A stretch of DNA of 6,933 nucleotides from CAVSUR01 sp052143655 (GCA_052143655.1 JBKQSL010000006.1:1-6933); one strand, 5' to 3'. Positions 1-5,865 are shown, numbered from the stretch's first letter. Numbers and translations: made by a program. The notes: generated by a model from the sequence alone, not told the origin.

Positions 1-50
1 GGCTCGGGCACTGTTCAGGATCCGACACCTTCACTGAGAACGGACAATCC

Positions 51-106
51 TGGCCACATCGGATGAGACTGGCCACCTGGTTGGCCAGATCGATGAGAAA
101 AGGCCA
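51..106. repeat. Diverged direct repeat pair, about 25 bp each
   Basis: Two copies, 51-75 and 82-106, each begin TGGCCA, continue with ATCG then ATGAGA, and end GGCCA. They differ by a one-base gap and a few substitutions, and their starts are 31 bp apart. TGGCCA or GGCCA thus recurs four times in 56 bases. No gene is visible in positions 1-270. Arrays of short repeats like this occur at the ends of some insertion sequences, IS21-type among them, and in binding-site clusters. No transposase lies beside this one, so a decayed IS terminus is only an inference. Confidence 0.5.
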
Positions 107-270
107 GTCCCGCCGCGACCTGACAGCCAGAACTCCGAGGCCGCGGGCACGGGACAGTCCCCATCCGCAATAGCCGCTGATGGCGCGGTAACCCTCCGTG
201 TGCCTGGCGGGGCTGGCGCTCTGCTTCCTGGGGAAGTGATTCCAGGGGGTGGCCGCGGAGCGTGCCGGGC

Positions 271-720
271 TCAGTGCTGCAGTCCGTCCCATGACCATCG
301 CGGGATGCTCATGCCCTCGGGAACCTCGTCAGCAGACTCGTGGTAGCGCGCCATGGTCGTCGTGGCGGCCCAGGCGAAGTAGTCGTGCAGTACCTGCCGC
401 AGCGGCCCGTCCGCTTCCAGGCCGGCGTCTTCCATCGCCTGGTCGAAGCAGGCGATCGCCCGGCGGTCCATCTCCTCGTGCGGGCCGTTGCCGCTGTGCA
501 TCCGCACGACCGAGGTCTGGTCCCCGAAGATGCCGGAGTAGGCGGCGGGGCCGCCGAGGGCCTCGGCCCAGTAGGCGGCAAGCCGCCCGGTGTGCTGCGG
601 ATGGAATCCGTGGCTGAACGCATGGCTGACAATCTCATCGGCCATCACCCGGCTGTGCCAGGCCGCGGCCAGGCGGAGCAGGCCCGCCATGCCGCCCGCG
701 GCCTCATACACGCTGTGCAT
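271..720 (-). CDS. Group II truncated haemoglobin (GlbO-like)
   Basis: Small haem-binding globin of the 2-on-2 (truncated, group II) type, about 149 residues and cytoplasmic. Members bind O2/NO and are linked to oxygen or nitrosative-stress handling; the partner here is unknown. Visible marks are YEAAGG at residues 5-10 (helix A region), SHAFSHGFHPQH at 32-43, LAAYWAEALGGP at 47-58, and VVRMHSGNG at 71-79, where H75 is the likely proximal (F8) haem ligand. A helical C-terminus ends in RWSWDG. The length fits the family. The start is uncertain. ATG at 720 gives the usual short lead before YEAAGG but has GGAGG only one base upstream. GTG at 711 is ten bases from that GGAGG. GTG at 741 adds seven residues and has no visible binding site. 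No co-oriented neighbour is adjacent, so it appears monocistronic. The family call is firm; the ligand and physiological role are not shown by the sequence. Confidence 0.88.
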   Translation of the reverse strand: MHSVYEAAGGMAGLLRLAAAWHSRVMADEIVSHAFSHGFHPQHTGRLAAYWAEALGGPAAYSGIFGDQTSVVRMHSGNGPHEEMDRRAIACFDQAMEDAGLEADGPLRQVLHDYFAWAATTTMARYHESADEVPEGMSIPRWSWDGLQH

Positions 721-1070
721 GCCTCCAGGATGCCAGGCCACGCCAGGCCGCAGCCCGCGGCCCAGCCGCGCTGCCCGCGAGCGCGCGCGGGCCGGGGATC
801 TCGTGCAAATTGACTACCGCGCGAACGCGCGCACGTGCCGCTCTCGGACCTGGCGAGCGCTCCTTGCCCCGGGCCTGCCAGCGGTAAGCCTCTGCTCACG
901 GTGGTCAGCCTCCCCCAGCACACCTTGCAGCAGCTTGGTGAAGTGCTGATGGTCCGGCGACTCCCGGGCATCCTCGCCCGCAGCTGGCCAGGCGATTTAC
1001 GGGCGGCACAGCGGACTCGGCAAGATGACCTGCTGTCGCCACCCCCGATCCGGCCGCTGGAGCTATCTGC
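721..1070. other. Gene-poor stretch upstream of the globin gene
   Basis: No recognisable gene. It should contain the leftward globin promoter, but I see no convincing -35/-10 pair. A GC hairpin with a 6-bp stem (774-779 with 786-791, 6-base loop) lies about 50 bases before the globin ATG. An alternating CG run lies at 818-832. Positions 814-996 are open on both strands (leftward 60 codons; rightward within 835-1092), with third-position GC about 80% either way. Neither product resembles a family I know, so no gene is called. Confidence 0.45.
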
Positions 1071-1137
1071 GGCGATCACATACGGATCGTGACCGTGACC
1101 GAGCGCGCTCACCCGTATATCACATGCTGTGATCGCC
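1071..1137 (+). promoter_or_regulatory. Nested inverted repeats, putative vapBC operator
   Basis: A 67-base block delimited by a perfect 10-bp inverted repeat: GGCGATCACA at 1071-1080 and TGTGATCGCC at 1128-1137. Inside lie a second inverted repeat (ATACGG 1080-1085, CCGTAT 1113-1118), a perfect 10-bp palindrome GAGCGCGCTC (1101-1110), and a tight operator-like site, ATCACA-N3-TGTGAT (1119-1133). ATCACAT also occurs as a direct repeat at 1075 and 1119. VapBC modules usually repress themselves by binding inverted repeats just upstream, and the antitoxin remnant begins about 100 bases on. That role is inferred from position; a site for an unrelated regulator fits equally well. Confidence 0.5.
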
Positions 1138-1233
1138 CCGCGGGATGGCAGCGCGCGAGTGGCCGCCGCTCTGCGCGGGCGCGGGAGCACGCCTCGTGTG
1201 GGCGAACGACGCCAGAACTGGAAGTTCGGGACT

Positions 1234-1389
1234 GTGGGTGGCGGCCTGCGGACGAAGACCGAAGCGGTTGAGCTCGCCCTGCGCCATCTTGCCGGGCAGC
1301 CGATGACGCGAGAGGAGGCCCTGTCGATGCGGGGCGCGCATGCCATCGGGGACCTTCCCGATGATGTCCGCCCCCGGGGAGCAGCGTGA
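1234..1389 (+). CDS. vapB: VapB-type antitoxin, N-terminally truncated
   Basis: Antitoxin partner of the PIN toxin that follows. RTKTEAVELALRHL followed by GQPMTREEAL, MRG and a GDLPDD tail matches the helix and toxin-clamping C-terminus of actinobacterial VapB proteins. Those normally begin with a short strand such as TNIDID that forms the ribbon-helix-helix DNA-binding dimer. Here that strand is absent: the frame is open back to GTG 1129, but residues before 1234 show nothing like it, and neither do the other two frames. GTG 1234 (GGAAG nine bases upstream) would give 51 residues; GTG 1129 would give 86. The stop overlaps the toxin start as GTGA, indicating translational coupling. Neutralisation of VapC may survive while DNA binding is probably lost. 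It could also be a pseudogene. Confidence 0.65.
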   Translation: MGGGLRTKTEAVELALRHLAGQPMTREEALSMRGAHAIGDLPDDVRPRGAA

Positions 1390-1793
1390 TCCTCGCCGAC
1401 ACCTCAGCCTGGGTCGAATACGACCGGGCCACCGGAAGCGCAGTCGATCATCGCCTGACCGAGCTGATTGACACCGGGGGCCCGGTCGCCGTCACCGAGC
1501 CGGTGATCATGGAAGTGCTGGCTGGCGCGCGCAGCGACGCGAGGGAGGCGGATCTGCGCCGCCTGCTGCTGCGTTTCCACCTCTGCACGTTCGACGCCGT
1601 CGCTGACTTCGATGGGGCGGTACGCATCTACCGTCGTTGCCGTCAGTCCGGGATCACGCCCCGGGGGATGGTTGACTGCATGATCGCTGCGGTTGCGCGA
1701 AGGCACCAAGTCACTTTGCTGGCTTGTGACAGCGATCTGGACCATGTGGCCAGCGTCATCGGCATCGACCTCGACGAGGCCTCGCGCCGGTAA
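1386..1793 (+). CDS. vapC: VapC family PIN-domain ribonuclease toxin
   Basis: Toxin of a type II toxin-antitoxin pair. VapC proteins are Mg2+-dependent endoribonucleases that cut tRNA or rRNA and halt translation until bound by VapB. The 135-residue product has the PIN layout and normal length: ILADTSAW with D5, EVLAGAR with E43, MVDCMIAA with D97, and LLACDSDLDHVA with D115/D117. All the acidic positions expected of the active site are therefore present, so the enzyme looks intact. The start GTG 1386 overlaps the antitoxin stop by four bases (GTGA) and is preceded by GGGGAG, supporting coupled translation. Its RNA target cannot be read from sequence. An intact toxin beside a damaged antitoxin is unusual and suggests either residual neutralisation or immunity supplied elsewhere. 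Confidence 0.9.
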   Translation: MILADTSAWVEYDRATGSAVDHRLTELIDTGGPVAVTEPVIMEVLAGARSDAREADLRRLLLRFHLCTFDAVADFDGAVRIYRRCRQSGITPRGMVDCMIAAVARRHQVTLLACDSDLDHVASVIGIDLDEASRR

Positions 1794-2282
1794 CTGCCAC
1801 CCGCCACCAGCTCAGCCCCGCGAAGAGCCGCCGGCTCACCCGGCCCGGTGCCGCTGCGCGGTAACGTTCGCTGCCGCGCCGGATGGGCCGTTCGGTTAAT
1901 CTCACGATCTTGGCCAGATATCTGGGAGCCGCCGGGCCGCCCGTCGTCTGCCGGCTCATGCTGTCGCCCCTGAGGTCGGCCAGGGCGGCGAGGACTCTGC
2001 GGTTGGTGTCGCCAGTCTGCGGGAGGCAGGCCCCTCGTCTGGGATGAAGCGCGCAGCGCCGCCGTCAGGGGCGTTTTGCAAAGGAAGGACAGACGGCACC
2101 GCAGCGATGCCGACCGGAATGTTCTGCGCCTAGATAAGCCTGCGGAGTATTCAGGTGCCACCGGGCCGGGCGGTACGTACTGTGGCCCGGTGATCGCCGC
2201 CATCACCACCTGTGTCCGCAGCCGCATGGGACCGGGAGCTCGGCTGAGCTGGGCGGCGCAGCGGCCTGCGAGGCCGGGGCGC
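1794..2282. other. Gene-free stretch with palindromes after vapC
   Basis: No convincing gene on either strand. A weak 5-bp hairpin (GAGCC 1825-1829, GGCTC 1833-1837) follows vapC by about 30 bases and has no T-run. A perfect 12-bp palindrome, CCAGATATCTGG, lies at 1914-1925. A stronger 9-bp stem at 2159-2192 is listed separately. A leftward ATG at 1959 opens a 67-codon very basic frame running into the 3' end of vapC; it resembles nothing I recognise. Confidence 0.4.
2159..2192. terminator. 9-bp stem hairpin, possible terminator
   Basis: A perfect inverted repeat, CACCGGGCC (2159-2167) and GGCCCGGTG (2184-2192), encloses a 16-base loop that contains the palindrome GTACGTAC (2173-2180). It lies about 90 bases past the stop of the leftward VOC remnant, where a terminator for that gene would sit. 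Neither side has a T-tract, which is common for actinobacterial terminators but leaves the role unproven. The loop palindrome could instead be a protein-binding site. Confidence 0.4.
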
Positions 2283-2468
2283 TCAGCGCTGCTCGACCAC
2301 CATCAGCGAGTGACCAGCGGGGTCGCGCAGCCAGAACATCGGCGGCACCGGACCGCCCGTCCGCGCCACCTCAGCGTCCACGTCCACCCCGCGGGCCTGC
2401 AGGACGGCATGGGTGGCATCGATGTCAGCGGTGGTCAGGGTGATCCCGGTCTCGACCGCCGTGACCTC
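2283..2468 (-). pseudogene. VOC/glyoxalase family protein, C-terminal remnant
   Basis: About 61 residues matching the second half of a vicinal-oxygen-chelate (glyoxalase/bleomycin-resistance) protein: TGITLTTADIDATHAVL, then RGVDVD, PPMFWLRDP and GHSLMVVEQ before the stop. Full-length relatives have about 120-140 residues and begin with a strand plus an FY..LG region supplying the other half of the metal site. That half is missing. In frame upstream, 2469-2701 reads as Arg/Ala/Pro-rich noise, and no start codon lies near the beginning of the match. An ATG at 2558 with AGGTGAG upstream runs in another frame and encodes nothing like a VOC N-terminus. The simplest reading is a 5' deletion; the remainder is unlikely to fold alone. 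It lies 233 bases beyond the methyltransferase stop, same strand. Confidence 0.7.
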
Positions 2469-2701
2469 GCTTCCCGGCCGGGGCGGTGCTGCAGTTGCTG
2501 GCTCACCGGCCGCTGCTGAGCGCTGACGTGGCCGCACCGGTCCGACGCGACGTTCATGCTGCTCACCTGCTGACGCCGATCGCGGGGCGTGGTCAGTATC
2601 CCGGCGGCGCAGGCGCGAGGTCCCGCCGATCTGGATGACTGCCAAGGTCCTCGTGCTGCCAGCTCGGCGGCCATATCCGGTAGATCTGCGGGCGCGGGCG
2701 G

Positions 2702-3436
2702 CTAGAGCTGTTTCTCGAAGACTGCGACCTGGCTGTGGCTGGCGGAGGTGAAGGGCGCCTGGTCCCAGTCCGCCCAGCGGTCCCGGACCCGGAAGCCGGT
2801 GATCTTGGCCATGAGATCCAGCTCGGATGGCCACACATACCGGTAGGGCGCGGAGTGGCGCACCAGCCGCCCGTCTGTCTCCATCCAGTGATGCGACCAG
2901 GCGATCTGGTGCGCGGTGTCGTCGAAGGTCTCGATCCCGACGTGATCAGGATCAAGGGTGAACACCCAGGCGGCCTCGCCGGGCGGCACCCGGCGCAGCT
3001 GGGGTACCTCCACCTCCACCACGAAGCACCCGCCGGGCTCCAGGTGGGCGGCCGCGTTGGCGAAGACCGCCAGCTGCTCGTCCTGGGTGGTGACGTTCAT
3101 GATCGTGTTCGCCACCAGGTAGACCAGCCGGAACGTGCCGGGCACCCGGGTGCTGGTCATGTCGCCGACAGTTACCGGGACCGCCGCGGCGCCGGGCTTG
3201 GCGGCCAGCTGCCCGGCCATATGCGGCGACAGCTCGATGCCGCGCACGGCGATCCCCCGCGCACTCAGCGGCAGCGCCACCCGTCCGGTGCCGACCGCGA
3301 ACTCCAGCGCCGGCCCGCCCCGCGCCAGCTCGGTCAGCACGCCGACCACGGGGTCGAGAACCGGCGGCTCGGACATGGCCGCGTAGGTCTTGTCGTAAAC
3401 CTCGGCTATCTCCCGGCCCCAGGTGATCGAGCCCAT
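2702..3436 (-). CDS. Class I SAM-dependent methyltransferase
   Basis: Predicted cytoplasmic S-adenosylmethionine-dependent methyltransferase of 244 residues, substrate unknown. Motif I is LEFAVGTGRVALPL (44-57), the glycine-rich SAM loop. Motif II region GIELSPHM (66-73) carries the acidic residue expected to hold the ribose. VGDMTSTRVPGTFRLVYLVANT (89-110) covers the adenine-contacting aspartate and post-motif strand, and LEPGGCFVVEV (132-142) is the motif III strand. The C-terminal part (SHHWMETDGR, YRYVWPSELD, FRVRDRWADW) resembles a common actinobacterial family of uncharacterised methyltransferases that start MGSITWG. The chosen ATG has GGGAGG nine bases upstream. The frame is open far beyond it, and ATG 3532 (GGGGAGG only two bases before it) would add a 32-residue Arg/Ala-rich extension. 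It is not part of a recognisable biosynthetic cluster. Confidence 0.87.
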   Translation of the reverse strand: MGSITWGREIAEVYDKTYAAMSEPPVLDPVVGVLTELARGGPALEFAVGTGRVALPLSARGIAVRGIELSPHMAGQLAAKPGAAAVPVTVGDMTSTRVPGTFRLVYLVANTIMNVTTQDEQLAVFANAAAHLEPGGCFVVEVEVPQLRRVPPGEAAWVFTLDPDHVGIETFDDTAHQIAWSHHWMETDGRLVRHSAPYRYVWPSELDLMAKITGFRVRDRWADWDQAPFTSASHSQVAVFEKQL

Positions 3437-3674
3437 AACCAGTAGCCTCCCGCCCGCCCGCACCCGGCGCCAACCGAATTTCGCCAGGGAACCGCCAGCC
3501 CGCCCGACCCGGGATGCCGCGGCCACGGCCATCACCTCCCCGCCCCAGGCACAGCCCACCACCAGATGTCCGGTAACCGCTGATCTGGACGGTGCCAAAG
3601 AGAGAGCTCTTCGCAGTCCTGGCCGCACATATCTGCTGGATCTCTGCCGCTCGAAAGCAGGCGGAGGATCATGG

Positions 3675-3941
3675 TCAATCCTGGTCCGCTCGGCGGGCCT
3701 GCTCGTCAGCCAGGCCCGCACCGCGCTCGTCCAGAGGGGCGCCGATGTCCCAGGCCGAACCCTGGACGGCGGGCAGGCCACCGATCACCGGAGCGACCGA
3801 GCCGTCCTCGCCGACCGCCTCGCCCGTTTCTGTGTGGTATCCGGGATCATCGGCGGGCTGGGAGGTGCCCGGCTCTTCCTGGCGTGACAGGGTCGGCTCC
3901 TCCTCAGGTGGCGTTGATCCGGCCGGGTCGTTCTCGGTCAT
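3675..3941 (-). CDS. Small acidic Pro/Glu-rich hypothetical protein
   Basis: Unrecognised 88-residue protein. The N-terminal half is low complexity and acidic (TPPEEEP, RQEEPGTSQPADD), so probably disordered. The second half contains GYHTETGEAVGEDGSVAP, then IGGLPAVQGSAWDIGAP, and ends with the charged ADEQARRADQD. There is no signal peptide, membrane segment or cysteine. The start is set by AAGGAG nine bases before ATG 3941. An ATG nine bases earlier falls directly against that site, and ATG 3968 lacks one. G/C-ending codons support real coding. It runs the same way as the methyltransferase 238 bases on but is too far for tight coupling. I know no function for it. Confidence 0.6.
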   Translation of the reverse strand: MTENDPAGSTPPEEEPTLSRQEEPGTSQPADDPGYHTETGEAVGEDGSVAPVIGGLPAVQGSAWDIGAPLDERGAGLADEQARRADQD

Positions 3942-4052
3942 GCTGGCCATCTCCTTAAGCGAGTGCATTCACGGTCCGTGCCTGCCCAGATCCAGCGCCT
4001 CCGGGAGGCCACCGCCAGATCCGCGACCACGGCCTTATCCGCCAACCCAGCG

Positions 4053-4279
4053 TCAGATAAAGGCCTTCTTGCCGCGGCGGCGGAACCGGGTGTCATCGAT
4101 CGCGACCGTGACCGGCTGCCCGGCCGGGACCAGCAGCGTTACTGCCAGGCGGGCCAGGGTGAGGCCGAGGTCACCAGGCTGCCAGCGGGCGCGGGAGAAG
4201 AAATAGTGCGCCCGTGGTGTGGCCAGATCCGGGACAGGCCCGCGCCGGTCAGCATCCCGCACACCGTCCGCCGCCCGGT
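4053..4279 (-). pseudogene. DDE transposase remnant (IS701-like), frameshifted
   Basis: N-terminal fragment of an actinobacterial DDE-superfamily transposase in two frames. From 4279 leftward one frame reads GRRTVCGMLTGAGLSRIWPHH. Near 4205-4215 the match jumps to the next frame: RAHYFFSRARW, then LGLTLARLAVTLLVPAG and TVAIDDTRFRRRGKK. The last piece carries the first catalytic-region aspartates (AIDDT). The match ends at FI* by 4053, where relatives continue for about 300 more residues, and an in-frame stop (4280-4282) closes the N-terminal frame. So it carries a frameshift and large deletions and cannot be active. The exact IS family is my judgement from motif likeness. It marks past transposition next to the composition shift that begins just to its right. 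Confidence 0.75.
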
Positions 4280-4618
4280 TCAGCCCTTACGGCCATGCCG
4301 CGAAGCCACCCCCGCCTGCGCTACCTGGCCGTTCCGCAACAATCCGCCGAACCCTGAAAAGTGCGGAAGTCGAGTGCTAAGCGACATTTCAAAAGTTCTG
4401 CTCATAACCGGATGGCAGCCAGGGGCCGGTCCGGGGGCGGTGGAGGCCAGCGTCTGGCTGGGGTTCTTATCCCTTCGACGACGGCAGTGAATACACGCGC
4501 GGCACGTGAAGGCCAGAGTTGCCAAAGTCACCTTGATGGCATTGAGTGACCAGAGGGATGCCGCCGCTAAACCTAACCTGTTAGCCACGCTTGCGTGACC
4601 AAGCTTGCTTAACGCCTC

Positions 4619-4675
4619 GTACCGTGCACAAGGTACCAAAGGAGCACGGTGAAGCGCCTCCAAATCGCAAGCTAG
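4619..4675 (+). promoter_or_regulatory. Leader with two exclusive hairpins and mini-ORF
   Basis: GTACC (4619-4623) can pair with GGTAC (4632-4636). Alternatively ACCGTGC (4621-4627) can pair with GCACGGT (4644-4650). The two stems share bases, so they cannot form together. The second encloses AAAGGAG (4638-4644) in its loop and pairs into GTG 4649, which opens an 8-codon frame, MKRLQIAS then TAG (4673-4675). This resembles a leader-peptide or attenuation layout about 110 bases ahead of the 275-residue gene. Short stems like these arise by chance, so the role is inference. Confidence 0.25.
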
Positions 4676-4747
4676 CCCGAGTCTGCCGCTGAAAGCGAAA
4701 TTACACCGAAGACCAAGCTAGGTAGCGAGCAGGGTGCCTCGATGCTT

Positions 4748-4781
4748 AAAGATCTTTGGTCGCAAGACCACGAAGAGGAGG
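4748..4781 (+). promoter_or_regulatory. Ribosome binding site preceded by GNRA hairpin
   Basis: GAGGAGG (4775-4781) lies four bases before ATG 4786, a near-ideal ribosome binding site that fixes the start of the 275-residue protein. Immediately before it, TGGTC (4757-4761) and GACCA (4766-4770) form a stem closed by a GCAA (GNRA-type) tetraloop. The perfect palindrome AAAGATCTTT (4748-4757) abuts it. The hairpin leaves the binding site exposed, so it may stabilise or tune the message rather than block it. Confidence 0.45.
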
Positions 4782-4785
4782 ATTC

Positions 4786-5613
4786 ATGGACTGGGGGGCT
4801 GTTCTCCAAGCGCTTCTAGCTGTGGCGGGGATAATCAGCAAACTTGTATCGTTCGGTCAGGACAGCAGTTCCAATGACCAGCCGCAGCTCAATGCAATTG
4901 AATCCGAGCTGGAGGGACTAGCCGGAGACATTCAGCAATACAGTACTCAAATTCTGGCCGCGATCAGCACCCTCTCTCAGGAGGTGTTCGGAAACGAAAT
5001 GGCTGGCCTGCTTTCGTATGCCGATCAGGCTGGCGTGGCACTCGCGGAATGGGAACAGACACAAAATTCGGAATCTCAGGGGCAAGCCCTTACTGCATCG
5101 GAGGCTGGGCTCGCAGGGATAATCGAAGAATACAACGGCGAAGTCTACCCCGCAACATCGATGATGCTCGTCATGGGGCGAGTACTGCTCTCAAGGGTAG
5201 CGATCCTCACCATCTTCCCGAGTTTCGTCACATCCACTGACACCCAACAGGTTCAAACTGGCGTAGGGTACCTGAGTGCGAGCATCAGCCCCGTTACCGC
5301 CTACATCAATTCAGGGAATCAGGTCCGCGTGAGCAGCCAAGTTGTAAACGTTACAACTCCGCTCGGCAAGCCGGGAATCCACTACTACGTAGTGACGGTC
5401 TATTACGCGAACATAGAGGGCAATGTAACCTACAATAAGTCAGCTACAGGTGCAACGCTCGCAGCGGCCATGCAAGCCGCTCAGCCTCTCATCGCCCAAG
5501 CGGAACAAGCCCAGGCGCAAGGACTTGCCGATGACCTGAATTATTATCAGGTAACCGCTATGGACCAAGTAGTTCAGCAGGTGAACAAATGGTTGGCGGG
5601 CCATGGAGTGTGA
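4786..5613 (+). CDS. Orphan acidic 275-residue protein, pore-former-like
   Basis: Not a family I recognise. The product is 275 residues, cysteine-free and very acidic (about 23 Asp/Glu against 7 Lys/Arg). In order: a hydrophobic N-terminal helix (about 4-23) whose acidic lead is unlike a Sec signal; a polar linker; an amphipathic helix (about 35-66, heptad-like LNAIESELEGLAGDI); a further helical stretch (72-117); a strongly hydrophobic segment (about 124-148, MMLVMGRVLLSRVAILTIF); a beta-rich stretch (about 176-216, VRVSSQVVNV, HYYVVTVYYA); then a Gln/Ala-rich helix (222-247) and a helical tail. Long helices around a central hydrophobic segment recall helical pore-forming or membrane-inserting proteins, but no diagnostic motif is present. 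Start: see the GAGGAGG site. GC is 53% in two counted rows, far below the neighbours, and codon use is mixed, suggesting acquisition from elsewhere. It may act with the cell-wall-type gene downstream; that is speculation. Confidence 0.75.
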   Translation: MDWGAVLQALLAVAGIISKLVSFGQDSSSNDQPQLNAIESELEGLAGDIQQYSTQILAAISTLSQEVFGNEMAGLLSYADQAGVALAEWEQTQNSESQGQALTASEAGLAGIIEEYNGEVYPATSMMLVMGRVLLSRVAILTIFPSFVTSTDTQQVQTGVGYLSASISPVTAYINSGNQVRVSSQVVNVTTPLGKPGIHYYVVTVYYANIEGNVTYNKSATGATLAAAMQAAQPLIAQAEQAQAQGLADDLNYYQVTAMDQVVQQVNKWLAGHGV

Positions 5614-5775
5614 GCACCACCGCACCGCAGAACGTCCGGGCGTTAAGCAGCATCATTCCTAAGCTGGCAGGTCCGCAGCATGAGCGCCGCCGAGAGGAAG
5701 TTCGTCGCGTAAGTGAGGGGGCGGATGGTGGGTGCTGGGTAAGTTAGCCAACTGACTCACCGCCCAGAACTCGTC

Positions 5776-5865
5776 TCACACTGCTGGCGGCATCGTCCCA
5801 TCATTCACAGGAATGTAGCTTCGCGACGGAACATAGGCGTTCTCCCGGTACTTGAATGGCGCCAT
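5776..5865 (-). CDS. Possible 29-residue micro-protein, leftward
   Basis: A short open frame reads MAPFKYRENAYVPSR followed by SYIPVNDGTMPPAV and a TGA. It is rich in Pro, Tyr and polar residues and looks more like protein than chance. The frame stays open five codons upstream (LDGYV) to a stop at 5881-5883. The ATG lies within a perfect 12-bp palindrome, AATGGCGCCATT (5855-5866). There is no clear ribosome binding site (only a GGG about 7 bases upstream). It could be a real small gene, a decayed piece of a larger one, or coincidence. Confidence 0.25.
   Translation of the reverse strand: MAPFKYRENAYVPSRSYIPVNDGTMPPAV

Larger units (their letters stand above)
4280..4785. other. Intergenic region at the GC drop, possible IS end
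   Basis: No confident gene. The left part lies where the deleted 5' end of the transposase should be. The AT-richer segment CTGAAAAGTGCGGAAGTCGA and following bases (about 4354-4376) resembles the outer end of insertion sequences I associate with this transposase type, from memory only. No matching inverted copy is visible to the left of the remnant. GC falls from here towards the 275-residue gene. The right part contains the structured leader (4619-4675) and ribosome-site hairpin listed separately. A leftward open frame (4280-4663) exists but has stray composition and no recognisable domain. Confidence 0.35.

Noticed and set aside
51..106. CRISPR array from the short spaced repeats
   Set aside because: Only two diverged units with spacers of a few bases and no cas gene; not CRISPR-like.
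249..813. Rightward open frames across the globin gene
   Set aside because: They are Arg/Ala/Pro/Gly-rich products of the high-GC complementary strand and match no family; the leftward frame encodes a clear globin.
814..1092. Leftward 60-codon frame and rightward 85-codon frame upstream of vapBC
   Set aside because: Both use about 80% G/C third bases in the shared part, neither has a recognisable domain or good start, so strand and reality cannot be decided.
1756..1959. Leftward 67-residue basic frame with AGGGG before its ATG
   Set aside because: It overlaps the 3' end of vapC by 38 bases, has rare AGA and TTA codons and no recognised motif; probably chance openness.
2735..3445. Long rightward frame (236 codons) antisense to the methyltransferase
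   Set aside because: Its product is His/Gly/Arg-rich noise while the opposite strand carries ordered SAM-binding motifs and a ribosome site.
4280..4663. Leftward 127-codon frame before the orphan gene
   Set aside because: No domain, no ribosome site, mixed composition; it spans the decayed IS edge and the leader of the rightward gene.
4540..4785. tRNA or structured ncRNA gene in the low-GC spacer
   Set aside because: No T-loop consensus or cloverleaf pairing found; only short local stems.
5680..5712. ATG followed by MSAAERKFVA and TAA
   Set aside because: Only ten codons, weak GGCAGG upstream; could be the stub of a lost gene but nothing supports expression.
5718..5765. GGGCGG and CCGCCC inverted repeat in the spacer after the orphan gene
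   Set aside because: A 6-bp stem with a 36-base loop is expected by chance; the downstream position alone is not enough to call a terminator.
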